The notes beneath the pieces were generated by a model. It had not been told where the DNA came from. It saw nothing but the letters and a program-made list of their open reading frames with translations, and did not search any database. Below, piece after piece: positions 49,116 through 50,549 of a DNA stretch of 50,549 nt (its first letter is position 1; each line of letters starts with the position of its first letter). The stretch lies in NCBI GenBank assembly GCA_036526195.1, contig DATCYZ010000135.1, positions 1 to 50,549 of the forward strand. The letters run 5' to 3'. Origin of the DNA: DATCYZ01 sp036526195 (GTDB lineage Bacteria; Pseudomonadota; Gammaproteobacteria; Burkholderiales; SG8-39). A program made the position numbers and the translations under genes.

Positions 49116-50549
49116 ATGGCGACCCACGGACACCACAGCGCGGCGCCGTCCGCGTCCCTGCACGGCAACGAATGGCGCGTGCTGCGCCTGCTCGCGCCCT
49201 ACCTCTGGGAATACCGCGGCCGGGTGCTCCTCGCGCTCGGCTTCCTCGCGCTCGCCAAGTTCGCCAACGTCGGCGTTCCGCTGGTGATGAAGGAGGTGGT
49301 GGACGGCCTCGACCCGCGCACCGCGGTTCTGGTCGTGCCGATGGCGCTGCTCGCGATCTACGGCCTGCTGCGTTTTTCCACCGTCCTCTTTGCCGAGCTG
49401 CGCGACGTGGTGTTCGTGCGCGTCACGCAGCGCGCGATCCGCCGCGTGGCGCTCGGGGTGTTCCGCCACCTGCACAGCCTGAGCCTGCGCTTCCATCTCG
49501 ACCGGCAGACCGGCGGCATGAGCCGCGACATCGAGCGCGGCACCAAGGGCATCTCGACGCTGCTCTCCTACCTGCTGTTCTCCATCGTGCCCGTGATCCT
49601 CGAGTTCGCCCTGGTGGCCGCGGTGCTGCTGGGCAAGTTCGACTGGCGCTTTGCCGCCATCACCTTCGGCGCGGTGGCCCTGTACCTCGCGTTCACCGTG
49701 CTGGTCACGGAGTGGCGCATGCACATCCGGCGGCGCGCCAACGAGCTCGACTCGAAGGCCAACACCCGCGCCATCGACAGTCTGCTCAACTACGAGACCG
49801 TGAAGTACTTCGGCAACGAGGAGTTCGAGGCCCGGCGCTACGACGAGCAACTGGTGCAGTACGAGGCGGCGGCGGTGAAGAACGAGGCCTCGCTCGGCGC
49901 CCTCAACATCGGTCAGAGTTTCATCATCGCCGCGGCGCTCACTTCCCTCATGTTCCTCGCCGCCGAGGGCGTGGTGGCGCAGACCCTCACGCTGGGCGAC
50001 CTGGTGCTCATCAACGGGCTGCTGATCCAGCTCTACATCCCGCTCAACTTCCTCGGCATGGTCTACCGCGAGATCAAGCAGTCGATGATCGACATGGACC
50101 GCATGTTCCGCCTCATGGGCGAGCACCGGGAGGTCGACGACCGCGAGGGCGCGGTCGACCTGCCGCCGGGACCGGCGACCGTGGAGTTCCGCGCCGTCGA
50201 TTTCCGCTACGAGCCGGCGCGCGCGATCCTCGAGCAGGTGAGCTTCACCATCCCCGCCGGCCGGCGCGTCGCGGTCGTCGGCCACTCGGGGTCCGGCAAG
50301 TCGACCCTCGCGCGGCTGCTCTACCGCTTCTACGACGCCACGGGCGGCGCGATCCTGGTGAACGGCCTCGACATCCGCGACGCGCGGCAGGCGAGCGTGC
50401 GCGGCGCGATCGGCATCGTGCCGCAGGACACGGTGCTGTTCAACGACACGGTGCGCTACAACATCCACTACGGCCGGCCGGAGGCGAGCGATGCCGAGGT
50501 GATCGAGGCGGCGCGCGCGGCCCACATCCACGCGTTCATCGAGAGCCTG
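49116..50549 (+). CDS. ABC exporter of the ATM1/ABCB7 type (cut by window end)
   Basis: The first 478 codons of a half-transporter with an N-terminal membrane domain (about 25-330) and the start of the ATPase domain. The membrane part has family marks of ATM1-like exporters: NVGVPLVMKEVVDGLD, FHLDRQTGGMSRDIERGTKG, SLLNYETVKYFGNEEFEARR and LGMVYREIKQSMIDMDRMF. Walker A is VVGHSGSGKSTLARLLYRFY and the Q-loop GIVPQDTVLFNDTVRYNIHY; Walker B and the signature lie outside. The conserved NYETVKYFGNE and the glutathione-site region suggest export of a glutathione-linked sulfur or metal species. It continues past the window edge. Confidence 0.9.
   Translation, partial: MATHGHHSAAPSASLHGNEWRVLRLLAPYLWEYRGRVLLALGFLALAKFANVGVPLVMKEVVDGLDPRTAVLVVPMALLAIYGLLRFSTVLFAELRDVVFVRVTQRAIRRVALGVFRHLHSLSLRFHLDRQTGGMSRDIERGTKGISTLLSYLLFSIVPVILEFALVAAVLLGKFDWRFAAITFGAVALYLAFTVLVTEWRMHIRRRANELDSKANTRAIDSLLNYETVKYFGNEEFEARRYDEQLVQYEAAAVKNEASLGALNIGQSFIIAAALTSLMFLAAEGVVAQTLTLGDLVLINGLLIQLYIPLNFLGMVYREIKQSMIDMDRMFRLMGEHREVDDREGAVDLPPGPATVEFRAVDFRYEPARAILEQVSFTIPAGRRVAVVGHSGSGKSTLARLLYRFYDATGGAILVNGLDIRDARQASVRGAIGIVPQDTVLFNDTVRYNIHYGRPEASDAEVIEAARAAHIHAFIESL

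Overview
The window is a G+C-rich bacterial chromosome segment (by eye about two thirds G+C or more). It is densely packed with short intergenic gaps, many 4-base ATGA/GTGA stop-start overlaps and several GTG or TTG starts. The gene families point to a heterotrophic betaproteobacterium, probably Burkholderiales-like: a DUF2917/LysR divergent pair, PsrA-type fatty-acid control, kynurenine genes, acetoacetyl-CoA synthetase and a Nudix/metallo-beta-lactamase fusion. I see no rRNA, tRNA, CRISPR array, transposase or phage gene, so this reads as core or metabolic chromosome rather than an island.

Layout. 1-5209 (minus): metY, a zinc alcohol dehydrogenase and the start of ggt, preceded by an AraC regulator with a formate/nitrite-type channel and a CoA-binding protein. 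5272-7904 (plus): an HSL-type esterase overlapping a thiamine-diphosphate enzyme, then a 318-base gene-free stretch full of inverted repeats. 8223-11116: a YkgJ cysteine-cluster protein, then a secreted protein, an ECF sigma factor and its membrane partner. 11246-15805: a beta-hydroxyacid dehydrogenase, acetoacetyl-CoA synthetase, and a LysR gene divergent from DUF2917. 15859-21361 (plus): an SDR, a Nudix-MBL fusion, and a small-protein/gor/cfa operon. 21378-25681 (minus): a five-gene operon of quinone oxidoreductase, ridA, MFS, spermidine-synthase-like and TauE genes. 25764-33481: a diguanylate cyclase, a dehydratase with a DhlA-type haloalkane dehalogenase, an atypical crotonase, small unknowns, an HD protein, YdcH and dtd. 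33573-39304: an ACAD10/11-like kinase/dehydrogenase pair, kynU-kynA, a GST and MarC. 39327-48546 (minus): an eight-gene beta-oxidation operon headed by a PsrA-like TetR gene with an obvious operator. 48759-end: a small membrane protein and an ATM1-type ABC exporter cut by the window edge.

The strongest pattern not explained by genes is a family of 13 near-identical palindromes built on GGGGTCAGACCCC with A5 and T5 flanks. They lie mostly at gene 3' ends and abut stop codons, and the sense strand usually reads TCAGA. They look like bidirectional intrinsic terminators. Two copies, however, lie in frame inside the linker of the anti-sigma-like gene and encode (K)KGSDP, and one pair forms a 42-base superhairpin just upstream of metY. 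A second composite inverted-repeat element occupies 7954-8110.

Functionally the region centres on acyl-CoA, ketone-body, amino-acid and xenobiotic catabolism, with redox and membrane-stress genes (gor, cfa, GST, sigma factor) between them. Functions come from motif recognition only; no database search was run.
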